Below are positions 34,981 to 45,630 of a stretch of DNA of 64,000 nucleotides, piece by piece (positions within the stretch are counted from its first letter, which is position 1; every line of letters begins with the position of its first letter). Source of the stretch: Nageia nagi (taxonomy: Eukaryota; Pinophyta); NCBI GenBank assembly GCA_050084985.1, contig JBITNC010000001.1:163246001-163310000 (forward strand), written 5' to 3'. The translations under genes were made by a program, and so were the position numbers. Below the pieces are notes generated by a model that was not told where the DNA came from, searched no databases, and saw only the letters and a program-made list of their open reading frames with translations.

Positions 34981-37565
34981 AGTTCGCCCTCCTCACATTG
35001 CTTGTCCTCAAGCAATGACAACATACATCTTGAAGTCATCAAGATGATTCCAATTATAATCCCAGGTCCCTAGTCAATCTCCAAAAAAGTTTACCATGCT
35101 GATGTTGATGCTCAAATCTGATGAATAATTTCTCATGTGCTTCCTCCTTCCTAATGCCCATAGTGATCCAAGCAAGCAATGATGTCACAAATGGAGGGCT
35201 AAGGAAAGAACCAAACAAGATCAAGTCTAAACTCTCCATGGCAGTAGTGTTGATTGGTTGCACCAAACCAACCACAAGTGCTATCCAAAGACGCTCAAGT
35301 AATTTTAAGAACTCATGTAACACTTCATTTTTCATTAGATCACAATCCCTGCAAAAACAAATAAACAAGTTAGTAAAGAGAAGTCTCCTTCCCTTGAGGA
35401 GTGGAGTGTGGTTCATTGTGCTCCTCAACTGTTGCACATGTTTATTATCTACTGCTGTTCTCACCAAACAATCCTCCAGTTATTCTAAATCAGTTACTGA
35501 TATCATAGCAACAACCATACAATCCGTCATCATGAACTGCCCAAGTGTCATGTGGAATGCAACTTCAATCTGGCTCAAAATTGCAGCCTCAATTTCCCTG
35601 AAGGATGCTTCCCATGGTGTTTTCTTCAAACAAGATGCATTAAAATCATTGTGGAACTTGCTTCTAGAACAGTCCTGCTCAGTATAGGGCTCAAAGCATC
35701 TATCTTCAAGGCACATGTTTCTCCACTTTTCCTGAAATTTTAATCTGCTCATGGAATCATCAAACAGAAGTTTAAAGAATAAAGTGTCAAGAGGCAATAA
35801 AGAAAGGTATAAGCTGTTTCTCAAACAATCTCCCAAATCTGACAGAACAAACTGTTTCCTGAGCATGCTGAATTGGGAAACTTAATTCTTTTCCTTTCAC
35901 ATCTCTGCTAGATAGCGCCGTCCTTAGTGTTATTTGTACTGTCACCTATGATGGGGAAACAAAGACTATGACTTTCACCCTTTCTTGTAATGCTGAGAAC
36001 ATCTGTTTGCTTGGCAAAATTTGTTTTCAACAAGCCAAATCTAAACTGTAATTCCTCAAATATGCAGTCACACGCAACTGAATGCAGAGTCTGACATAGG
36101 CAACTCTTCCAATATGAAGGGTGTAAGCAAAACCGGTCCTGGTGATTTTACTTATGGCTGGGCATATCATCTCTGCAACTTATTAGAATACCGTCCAACA
36201 CCTTTGTGTGTTTCCTTTCTTGGCAGTTCGTGCTTCCCAATTATTGCAGGTTTGTTACAATATTGGGTCAGAAATTGATACGTTGCATTCGTTTTCCTAT
36301 TACTTACATCAACAACAATTGATAACAAACCTTTACAATGTGTGTTCCAAACACCATCCCGTTAGTCATTAAGCCAGGCATTTTGAATGTGATCATCATC
36401 ATCTTGGCAAGCCTTCTTAACACATCCTGAAGTGATACACATAACTAACCAAAGACCTATGCCCAATGTCATGTTATTGGCTGTACAAATCTGAAGTAAG
36501 AATTCTGAGTTCAGTCCTTCCCATTGTTTTGTGATGTAAGTCATGTGTAGATTTATGTTAGGCAAAGGATTATGTAACCCATCATCAACATATGTTGCTA
36601 TCGAAGCATCTAAGCATCTATCCTTTTCAAAATGATTGTGTCCTTCTTGCCATTTGTTTAAGAGTTTCATTTATTGCCTCAAAAAAGAAATTTAATGGAA
36701 GTCCCATACCTTAGCATGTATTGACCAACATCATCAGGTGTAGAAATAAGTGCAGGTGGTGATAAAGTACAGGCCTGCTGTTCCCTCCAATTACTGTTTT
36801 TCCCTGCTTTTTACTGCTGCCAAATTCTATCTTTGGAGGTGTAGATACCATGGGTCATGAGTACATTTGGAGCTGGTCTAATCTTAGCAATAACAACTTC
36901 CTTTCTCAACCTTTGTATCCATCTTGCTAACCACTCATCTATCATATCCCTTGGCTGTAGAATTTTCCTTCCCATCCAGAGTGCTTGACTTCTTAGCAAG
37001 GAAGTAGTCAATTTTAGTGGAGTCTTCTCAGGTAGGTTTCCAAATCGGACAACACAATTATTAGATCATGCAGCCAAATGTGCCAAATCAGGTCTGTATT
37101 GAAGACTAGAAATGTGATGGTTGTGTGGTTCAAGAGCATCCTTATGTCCTGGAATGTTAACATGCTGTAGGGAAGCCTTATGTTTACCAATTGCTAAGAA
37201 AATCTCTACGTTGTCAGCTTTGATCAGATTTCCAACATTTACCTGGGATGGTGATGGTGTAACGAGGCCTCTTTTCCTAATGGAGTCATGCATCTTTAAA
37301 CAATTGGAAGCAATCTTACTTTGATCAATGGTGCTGATGCTGGACATTATTTTTACAGCGATGAGCATCATTGGGTTGGAAGGACTGGGTTTTGGGAAGG
37401 AACAAATGCATCCACAATTCCTCCTTTGAAACTCAATGTCACAGTCATGCCACAACCATTCAAAACAGCCTGATAAATGCTATTTGCCAAATCATCACAA
37501 AAACATCGAACATACCTCCCAAAATGGCATGATGAATAATCCCAAACCTTTCTTGTCCTGCAGTG
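34981..37565 (-). pseudogene. Unidentified coding stretch inside the LTR-B element, possibly a captured host gene
   Basis: In the sense strand of LTR-B long open segments follow one another: 37455-37066, 37011-36811, 36670-36362, 35866-35480 and 35467-35054, the last two separated by one stop. The text contains GCGMTVTLSFKGGIVDAF (near 37420), DEWLARWIQRLRKEVVIAKI (about 36930) and REIEAAILSQIEVAFHMTLG (about 35580). None of it resembles gag, protease, RT, RNase H, integrase or a transposase I know. The coherent amino-acid composition and position between a polypurine tract and the far end of the element suggest a captured cellular gene. That is inference; I do not recognise the family. Confidence 0.4.
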
Positions 37566-38759
37566 TGTGACATCCCTTTTGTAACATATAAAATACTTGT
37601 AATGGCCAAAAGGTCTATTTTAATAATATTCTATTTGTAGTGTGTCATGTGTAACTTGGGCTAGGAGTTTAATTGGTCATGGATCCCACTGTGAGCCTCT
37701 AGTGGGATGTCTCCCTCCCAAGTATAGAATAGGTTCGATTAAGTGTACTTGGAGATCCCGGACTTGGTTGTGGGAATCCGAAGATCTTGTTACACTTAAA
37801 TGGTCTAGATAGGAGGTTGTATGCTTGTGCTAGCTTTGGGGAATCCCCTAGACCCCACGTTGGCCCATCACACACACCTAGGCTCCTACGCATGGCACCT
37901 ACCCACGTGGGCATGTGTGGCACCCCTTGATCTTGCGTTGGCATTTATGGCACCCAGGACTCCCACTTTGGCATGCCTAACATCTAGGCACCCACGATGG
38001 GCATTCCGGGCCCTCTGGAGACTAACGTTGGGGCCTAAGAGCCTAGTGATGATTCCAAGGTGAGATCCAGGACTTGGCAAGGAGTATAAGAAGACTTGGA
38101 GCCTCATTTGCTAGACAAACTTGATTATTATTACATTTACACTTCTACTTCGTCTGGTGGACAAGACCTTAGCGCAATGCTAAGTGTATTCTTTAGGTGG
38201 AGCACCTAAGAGGGTTGTCAAGCTGAGGGATCTTGGCAATCTACGACATTCGTGGAGCACCTTTGCCCATCTAGTGGTATCTGAGGTGGAGTCTCTACCA
38301 CTCACGTGGTTATCTAGATCTGAGGAGGGCCCCTTCGGTGGGGAGGAGTCAGATTGTGAGGAGGCACTACTGTCCCACGTCCGTCCAACAACATAAGGAG
38401 AGTTCGTCCGGCCCAGTTCAGCTCCCAGGAGGCTGACGTCAGCCCTTTGGGCTTGTTTTTGTATTGACACTCATTGTACATCTGAATATAAGCCGTGGGC
38501 ATTGGATCTCAGCATTTGTGTGTTGTGTTATCCATCTTGTGCATGTGTTGAGCTAGGATTATTGTGAATTGTTGTGATTGGCCATTTCTTGGCATTGTGT
38601 GGTGTATATGTGCTTGGGAGACTCATTGTTGGCATTATTTAGTGGTATGGTGCTTATGGGAGTCTACTAGGGTTTGTGTTGTATATTGTGGATGCCCTAG
38701 TTTGATAATTTGAGATTGAATTTACTGATATTTGCTTGAGATCTGTTTGGATTGTTATA
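37566..38759 (+). repeat. 5' LTR of long-LTR Gypsy element C1
   Basis: A 1194-bp LTR starting TGTGACATCCC and ending TTGTTATA, directly followed by a primer site. It matches the LTRs at 40454-41652 and 44365-45625 throughout. A TATA-like GAGTATAAG lies near 38081. Between 37850 and 38040 a motif of the form CCCACGTTGGCAT recurs six times at about 30-46-bp spacing. The 5' flank is CAGTG, and no partner duplication was found. Confidence 0.85.
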
Positions 38760-38760
38760 G

Positions 38761-38772
38761 TGGTATGAGCAC
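38761..38772 (+). other. Primer-binding site of element C1
   Basis: TGGTATGAGCAC, one base after the LTR, a variant of the initiator tRNA-Met site TGGTATCAGAGC. It proves that 37566-38759 is a 5' LTR with its own internal region to the right. Confidence 0.8.
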
Positions 38773-38798
38773 TGAAGATCTTGCTGCCTAAGGAGATG

Positions 38799-39120
38799 GA
38801 AGCTTGATCTACAACAAGGGTAAAGAAATCCGAATATGGCGTGGTGGTCTTCCACCAATTACTACAAAGATTTGAAGAATATAATATCCCTACGGAGGAA
38901 AGGGAGAAGTTGTTGTGGTTCTTAGAGGAACGTCATGAAGAAAAGATGCGTAAGAAGAGAGGACAAACATGGGAGCCCAGATCTATACCTCCACACAAGA
39001 CCCCACCAAAGATTGAAATATTGCTCCAGATCTACTGTGGGACTACCAAGGAATTCAGGAGAGATGCCACTTTCCAGTTGTATCAGGATTTGTTGGGTAC
39101 GGAGTGGTGGCATGGGTGGG
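38799..39120 (+). pseudogene. Unrecognised reading frame at the gag position of element C1
   Basis: The frame starts at 38799 with an ATG, hits a TGA after three codons, then stays open to about 39173. The text includes FEEYNIPTEEREKLLWF and RRDATFQLYQDLLGTEWW and is rich in charged residues. Its place just after the primer site is where gag is expected, but it does not look like the gag of the sister element at 41731-42850. The NRPE1-like text begins about 39125, in a different frame, so the coding identity changes there. Function unknown. Confidence 0.45.
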
Positions 39121-39124
39121 ATCC

Positions 39125-40336
39125 AAAGGATCCAACGTCAAGAGGCATGTGTTTAGGGAACATATCTTGTTGACAGCCGATTGTATTACCTATACTAGGA
39201 ACATTATTGAATTCAATCCTGCTGGCTATCTTGATATATATAATGTTATGGAATTTGTTGTTCCCTTCATGGAAAGTGCCCTGAAGATGTCTATGGAGTG
39301 TTTTTCAAAAACAGTTGAAAGAGGGATGAAAGACACCCTATCTGATGGTGCTGCATCTTGTTCATGGGGAAAACGTACTCTTGTGAGTACAAGATCAAAT
39401 TTTGAGATATTATGACATGACTTAGAGGAGGCTGAATCACTGGAAAACCAATGTAAACAAATGAATGCATGTGAAATCATTGAAGTAGTAGACATGGCAC
39501 CATGTGCAAAAATAGTGCTACCAAGTCTACGTTTGGGAACAAATTCTGATGAGTTAAATATAGTATGTCAAAAGGACAGATACAACAAAAAAATCAAGAT
39601 CTATTATGAACTCCCACGAAAGATCAACTTTGAAGAATGTCGAAGAAAATGGGGGAGGGAATAGTTGGCCAGAAAATGCTAGTAAGAAACAAGATCAAAT
39701 CAAAGAATGTTGAAAAGTTACCTGCGAATGGTTGGAATCATGGTTTAGGAAATTCAAGAAAAGAATTAGCATGGAATAGTGATTGGAAACAAATTTCAAA
39801 GATCCAAGAAACTGAAACACTATTGAGCGAACAAGTTAAAAGATTAGATTGGAATCCAATTACAAAGGATGAACATACAGTTACAGTTTATAATACCTAC
39901 ACTAATCAATTTGGTTGGGGTATGGAGGAACATATAACTAAGGAGAACAATACCAAACCTTCTGATTCTAAGTGGGAATGATTCAAAAGTTCCGGTTGGG
40001 AACCTAGCTCCTATAAAGATCAATGAAAAGATCGGGGAAATAGTGTTGGTGTGGACTTTAGTTGGAACAGTGAGCCAAATGTTAGTATTGGAAATATTAT
40101 CCACTCTAATCAATCTGATTGTTAACAAGTTGAAACAAAGGGCTGTTGTGCTTCAAATACTGAATGAAATGCAAATTTGAGAAGCAATTCCCATGGTGTA
40201 GAATCCGGTTGGGGACAAAAGGATGTAAATGAGGATAGAGAGCAACAAGCTGCTTTGGAGAATAAACCCAACCCTACCAAAAACGGTTGGGAGCAGTGGG
40301 AGCAAAATTCAGAGATTAACCCCAACCCTACTTGCT
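39125..40336 (+). pseudogene. NRPE1: Captured fragment of RNA polymerase V largest subunit, including the WG/GW tail
   Basis: The first part (39125-39412) reads ILLTADCITYTRN and then VPFMESALKM with SCSWGKRTLVSTRSNFEI. This corresponds to the end of the catalytic portion of NRPD1/NRPE1-type subunits (family text PF.EA...CF..A...G..D.L....ASC.WGK....GTGS.F.IL). The second part (about 39640-40336) is a hydrophilic tail with repeated Trp-Gly motifs: NSWPEN, NGWNHG, LAWNSDW, LDWNPI, FGWGME, SGWEPS, FSWNSE, SGWGQK and NGWEQW. A WG/GW-rich tail after that core is the hallmark of NRPE1, where it binds AGO4-type Argonautes in RNA-directed DNA methylation. Stops lie at 39413, 39979, 40024, 40123 and 40165, and frames change near 39600-39720. 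It lies inside element C1 and appears intron-free, consistent with cDNA capture. KTF1/SPT5L also has WG repeats but lacks the preceding domain. Confidence 0.72.
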
Positions 40337-40453
40337 AGGCGTTTCTTTCTCTGCAAATGTCCTTTGAGTTGCTTGCTCTTTGTGCGTCTTCCCTCCCTTG
40401 AGGAACATCATGGTGGGCTCCAAGTCATAAGCAACCCTAATTGCATCATCAAG
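40337..40453 (-). pseudogene. Element D gag, C-terminal piece
   Basis: Minus-strand text DDAIRVAYDLEPTM followed by KETPSK aligns with the element C2 gag (DDAIHSAYDLEPTI ... KEGPSK, about 42900-43020). It continues directly from 45631 when C2 and one TCAAG copy are removed. It stops abruptly at 40337, against the NRPE1-like tail. Confidence 0.8.
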
Positions 40454-41652
40454 TGTAACATCCCTTTTGTACTATAGAAAAATAATATAAGAGCTAAAAG
40501 GGACGTCTTAATAACATCCCTTTTGGAGTTTGTTTTGTATAACTTGGGATAGGAATTAAATGGTCCATGGACCCCATTGTAAGCCCCTAGTGGGACATAT
40601 CCCTCCCAAGTGTAGAATAGGATATATTAGTGTAATTGGAGATCCCGAACTTGATTGTGGGAATCCCAAGAGCTAATATACATTAATTAGCCAGGATAGA
40701 GGATTGCATGCTTGCATCAGCATTGGGGAATCCCCTATACCCCACATTGGCCATCCCAGACTCCTAGGCTTCTACACATGACACCAAGACCCACGTGGGC
40801 ATGCATGGCACCCCTAGACCTTGCGCTAGCATTTATGGCACCCAAGAATCCCACGTTGGCATGCCTGACACCTAGGCACCCACGTTGGGTATCTCGGGCC
40901 CTCTGGAGGCTAATGTTGGGGCCTTAGAGCCTAGTGATGATTCTGAGGTGAGATCTAGGACTTGGGTGAAAGAGTATAAGAAGACTTGGAGCCTCATTTG
41001 ATGGACAAACTTGATTATTATACCTTTACACTTCTACATCTTCTGATGGACACAACCTTAGCGGAGCATTGAGTGTATTCCTTAGGTGGAGCACCTAAGA
41101 GGATTGTTAAGCAGAGGGATCTTGGCAATCTACGACATTGGTGGAGCACGTTTGCCCATTCGATGGTATCCGAGGTAGAGTCTCTACCACTCACATGGTT
41201 ATATAGATTTGAGAAGAGCCCCTTTGGTGGGGAGGAATCAGATTGTGAGGAGGCGCTACAATCCCATAGACTACCTAGCATCATCAAGAGAGTTCGTCCG
41301 ACCCAGTTCAGCTCCCAGGAGGCTGACGTTAGCCCTTTGGGCGTGCTTATGTATTGCATGTCATTGTTCATGATAATATAAGCCATGGGCACTTTGGATC
41401 TTAGCTTTTGTATTCTTGTTGTGGCATCATTTGGTGCATTTGTGGATGTGTAGGCCATATGTTGGCTTTGTGAGCATTGTTGTGTTGTATATGATTGGAT
41501 TTGGTCCATCGTTGGCATTGTGTGGTGATCTTGTGCTTGTGGAAACCCACCGTTGGCACTCTAGGGTTTGAGTTTGTAAATTGGATGCCCTAGTTTGATT
41601 ATTTGAAATTTAATTGTTTGATATTTGCTTAAGATCTGTTTGGATCATTACA
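40454..41652 (+). repeat. 5' LTR of element C2
   Basis: 1199 bp, starting TGTAACATCCCTTTTG and ending GATCATTACA. It has a TATA-like GAGTATAAG near 40974 and repeated ACGT-core motifs between 40740 and 40920 (for example CCCACGTGGGCATG near 40791). Confidence 0.92.
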
Positions 41653-41653
41653 G

Positions 41654-41665
41654 TGGTATTAGAGC
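41654..41665 (+). other. Primer-binding site of element C2
   Basis: TGGTATTAGAGC, one base after the 5' LTR, one difference from the usual initiator tRNA-Met site. Confidence 0.85.
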
Positions 41666-41733
41666 TTGGATTTGGCTAGCCTTTGAATGAGACCAGTGAT
41701 TTACTGGAACTACACTAGATCTTACAAGAAAGA

Positions 41734-43148
41734 GATGGCATCTGCAAGGAGGGGGGGAAGGTCAGATGGTCAGGAAGAAGAACCGAGGCACTAGAGGAAT
41801 GAGCCATTACATGAGGAGGAAATTAGAGAAGAAAGTAGTGTGGAGAGAGAGAGAGCTGAATTGGCCAGGATGAGAAGCCCTCCACCCGTCCGAGATTCCA
41901 TGCCCGAACGAAAATTCAATGAATTAATTTCACCCATCACCAGCATGATAGGAGCTATCACAACAATGCAACAACATTTGAACCGACATCTGGAAGTTCG
42001 TATGGAGGAAGAAAGGAGAATGAGCCCCACACGTCACACTCAGGAGGATAGAAGGGAGCCAAGCGAGGAGGATTGGGAGCAACGGAGCATGAGGAGATCT
42101 CAGAGTTTGAGAGATCGAGAGTCCACACATCATGGACCTTCGAGTTGGAAAGAACTTGCGTTTGTAAGATCCCAATCATACCAGGCGCAACAAGGTACTA
42201 ACCCTCTCCTAGTGAGGTACCTGGAGGAAAATGTTGGTAGGGTTGGAGAGCAATCCATCATTCCACGGCCGTCCAAGCCTATAGAACTGAACCTATAGAA
42301 CTAAACCAGATCTTCAGGAAATACACATCGTTGGATCCAAGGTTGAGAAGGGATGTGGATTTGAATGGTTACTTGGAGTTGTTAGGATTGAGAGGAGGGC
42401 AAAATCACTCTCCCCACACCCCTAGCAATGCACGTTTGGATAGAAGAGATCTGCAACATAAGATCGACAAGTTGCAGGGGTCGATGTATGATGGAAAAAA
42501 GATGACAGCTAGGGCTTGGCTGCATCAATTGCAAACCTATTTCACTTTGAATCCGAACATGGAAGAGGAGGAAGCAGTCCACTTTGCCACATTGCACTTT
42601 GAAGGAGATGCGTTGGAATGGTGGCAACATGGGGTGATCAGCCAAGGATATGCAGACATCTCTTCATTCAATGAGTTTTCTAGGAAGCTAGTAAAGAGGT
42701 TTGATAGGAAGAGGAAAACCTACTTCAGGGACCTGACAACGTTAAGACAACAAGACACGGTGGATGAGTATGTAATTGAATTCTAGAAGATTGCTGTCAT
42801 GACCCATCAACTTCCGAAGGAAAGATTAACATTCCTGTTTGTTAGGGGTTGATGGAGCCACTGTGAGGCATGGTCAAGGTATCCTCTCCAAGGAGCCTTG
42901 ATGATGCAATCCATTCGGCTTATGATCTTGAGCCGACCATAAAGACACTTAGAGGACGACCGACACCAAGAGGAGGATATGTGAATAAGCCGTTTGTGGA
43001 CAAGGAGGGGCCTAGCAAGGCCAAACCATCTCCCCCATCATGGATGGATTAGCTGGACGTGGCCACAAGAAGGAAGTCGAGAGATGAAGGGAAATGCTTC
43101 TACTGCAAGAAGCATTGGCAGCCAGGGCACTGTTTCTTGGGAAAGGAT
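41734..43148 (+). pseudogene. Element C2 gag
   Basis: Gag begins with MASARRGGRSDGQEEE at 41734 and is interrupted by stops near 41791 and 42296. The capsid-like part (42331-42786) includes TARAWLHQLQTYF, FEGDALEWWQHG and RKLVKRFDRKR, matching the retrotransposon gag family. A zinc knuckle CFYCKKHWQPGHC lies near 43098. A TAG near 42784 and a frameshift near 42845 break it. It resembles the element D gag (45640-46920) closely enough to place both in one lineage. Confidence 0.85.
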
Positions 43149-43150
43149 AG

Positions 43151-43690
43151 GTGAACTATATTGAAGTATTTTCAGAAGAGGGTTCGGATGATTCGAATCT
43201 GGATTTGGGAGTGGACACATTGGACCAAGGGCCACCTAGAGTGGAATGGACCTTGGGAAGCATGATCACTTCTTTGAATGGAGTGAAGAAGCATTTGACT
43301 TTAAAGGTCATAGGAAAGGCAGGAGGACAAGACATCATGGTCTTGATTGATCTAGGTGCTTCTCACTATTTCATTGATGCAGGATTTGCAGAGATGAAGA
43401 ATCTGAAAACAAAAGGGTCTGAAGGATTCCGAGTTTCCAACACCAATGGAAAACTCACCCTTGTGGATCATATTGTGGAGAGATTTGGGGTTTGATTGTA
43501 GAGTTGCACCATTAGGGAGGATTTCTACCTTTACCCTATCAAGGGTCATCCTCATCATATTGGGTGTACAATGGCTATTTGATCTTGGGGATATTCATAC
43601 AAATTATCAAAAGTTCACCATGAGCTTTGAGATTGATGGGAAAACTCACATTACTGGGAATCAAGGACGATTGCCCCCAAGTGGATAACA
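43151..43690 (+). pseudogene. Element C2 protease remnant
   Basis: The text has DIMVLIDLGASHYFIDAGFA (about 43330-43390), an aspartic-protease active-site loop in which DSG/DTG reads DLG. A later segment with VQWLFDLGDIHTNYQKF (about 43565-43620) is the linker normally leading into RT, but RT never follows. Confidence 0.75.
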
Positions 43691-44351
43691 AAAGGTTAGA
43701 GATGATTGAATGGTGCCAGAAGAAGGAAGAACTGAAGGAGGACCCACATTGGACATGAAGGAGACTTGGCATCCCCCATGTTGTAGCCTGAGAGGCCATC
43801 ATGGCCTACATTGGGTTTGGGGAAACCTAGAACCCCCATGTTGGAGTTGGAGGAGTTGAAGCCAACCACATTGAGCCTAAATGTTGTTGTGAGCCACACG
43901 TTGGAACTAGGGATGATGGAGCACCTCACGTGGAGCATGGGAGAGCTTGTGTTCCCCATGTTGAACTTGGATGGAGTTTGGCATGACAATTGGAGCTTAA
44001 AAAGTCTCTAACATTGCATTTTGCATCTAGGAAGAGAATGTTGGATGGTGATGAGCCAAGGAGCATTTTGGTGTCTCACATTGGGGATCTAGGAGGATTC
44101 ATGCATATTGATTTCAGCTAGAGGAGTTGGAGACCCCACATGGAGGAAGATTGGAGGACGGACTGTCACAAGGAGCTTGGGCTCCATCTGTTTACACCCA
44201 CTTTTGTTTGCATGTTTGCAGGTATCACACTCTGAATGCAACATTGCTTGGCCTTGTGGTGAAGATTTTCGATTTGGGACATCTACACCAAAGGATTCTT
44301 GGAAGACAACATACTGCAATCTTCCACCATTGCTTGAGGGCAAGCAATCTT
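43691..44351 (+). other. Non-coding spacer of element C2 in place of pol
   Basis: About 660 bp with repeated phrases around cccatgttgga, ccacattgag and cacacgttgga and several ggagga runs. The phrase family is like the ACGT-core motifs of the LTRs. No pol motif was found on either strand. Confidence 0.6.
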
Positions 44352-44364
44352 AGGAGGAAGGCTT
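44352..44364 (+). other. Polypurine tract of element C2
   Basis: AGGAGGAAGGCTT, immediately before the 3' LTR. Confidence 0.75.
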
Positions 44365-45625
44365 TGTAACACCCTTTTGTACTATAGAAAAATAATGTAA
44401 GAGCTAAAAGGGATGTCTTAATAACATCCCTTTTGGAGTTTTTTTTTGTAGTTTGATTTTTGGTTTGTTTTGTATAACTTAGAATAGGAATTAATTGGTC
44501 CATGGAGTCCACTGTGAGGCCCTAGTGGGATGTATTCCTACCAAATGTAGAATAGGATATATTAATGTACTTGGAGATCCTAGACATGATTGTGGGAATC
44601 CCAAGAGCTTGTATACATTAATTAGCCAGGATAGAGGATTGCATGCTTGCGCTAGAATTGGGGAATCCCCTAGACCCCATGTTGGCCATCCCAGACTCCT
44701 AGGCTTCCATGCATGACACCAAGACTCACGGGGAGATATGTGGCACCCCTAGACCCTGCGCTAGCATTTATGGCACCCAAGAATCTCACATTGGCATGCC
44801 TGACCCTAGGCATCCACTTTGGGTATCTCGGGCCCTTTGGAGGCTAACGTTGGGGCCTTAAAGCCTAATGATGATTCTGAGGTGAGATCTAGGACCTGGT
44901 GAAAGAGTATAAGAAGACTTGGATGCTCATTTGATGGATACACTTGATTATTATACCTTTACACTTCTACATCGTCCGATGGACTCAACCTTAACGAAGC
45001 GTTGAGTGTGTTCCTTAGGTGGAGCACCAAAGAGGGTTGTCAAGTAAAGGGATCTTAGCAATCTACGACATTGGTGGAGCACCTTTTCCCATCAGCTGGT
45101 ATTCGAGGTGGAGTCTCTACCACTTGCATGGTTAGCCAGATCCGAGGAGGGACCCTTCAGTGGGTAGGAGTCAGATTGTGAGGAGGTGCTACTGTCCCAT
45201 AGACCATCCAACATCATCAAGAGAGTTCGTCCAGCCCAGTTTAGGTCCCAGGAAGCTGACGTCAACCCTTTGGGCTTGCTTATTTATTGTATGTCATTGT
45301 TCATGATAATATAAGCTATGGGCAGTTTGGATCTTAGCTTTTGTATTGTTGTTGAGGCATTGTTTGGTGCATTTGTGCATGTGTAGGCCATACGTTGGCT
45401 TTGTGAGTATTGTTGTGTTGTATATGATTGTATTTGGCCCATTGTTGGCATTGTGGGGTGTGTATGTGCTAGGAAGACCCATCGTTGGCATTGTGTGGTG
45501 ATCTTGTGCTTGTGGAAGCCCAACATTGGCAATCTAGGGTTTGAGTTTGTAAATTGGATGCCCTAGTTTGATTATTTGAAATTTAATTGTCTGATATTTG
45601 CTTGAGATCTTTTTGGATCATTACA
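44365..45625 (+). repeat. 3' LTR of element C2
   Basis: 1261 bp, starting TGTAACACCCTTTTG and ending GATCATTACA. It is longer than the 5' copy partly because of a T-rich insertion near 44440-44475 and an extra gtgtgg-containing segment near 45450-45500. Confidence 0.92.
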
Positions 45626-45630
45626 TCAAG

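Larger units (their letters stand above)
40454..45625 (+). mobile_element. Complete non-autonomous Gypsy element C2 (gag-protease only)
   Basis: A 5172-bp element with LTRs 40454-41652 and 44365-45625, a primer site at 41654, a polypurine tract at 44352 and a perfect TCAAG target duplication (40449-40453, 45626-45630). The internal region is only 2.7 kb. It encodes gag and a protease remnant and then a non-coding spacer; no RT, RNase H or integrase is present. It would have needed enzymes from a related element to move. It lies in the gag gene of element D. Confidence 0.93.

Noticed and set aside
34064-34985. LTR-B as a solo LTR with GGTTC/AGTTC duplication
   Set aside because: The purine-rich block at its upstream border and the matching arrangement in the Gypsy element at 1280-1292 favour a 3' LTR. 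The 4-of-5 flank match is kept as a possibility only.
35121-35687. 188-codon plus-strand frame in the LTR-B element
   Set aside because: The minus strand is the sense strand of the element and carries a longer, more coherent chain of frames over the same interval, so this is taken as its shadow.
37066-37565. Additional exon of the pseudouridine synthase
   Set aside because: The coding text is on the opposite strand to the synthase and does not resemble any part of that family.
37699-38502. Several open frames on both strands
   Set aside because: They lie inside the C1 LTR and reflect its ACGT-motif repeats and GC-richer sequence; the same frames recur in the C2 LTRs with breaks.
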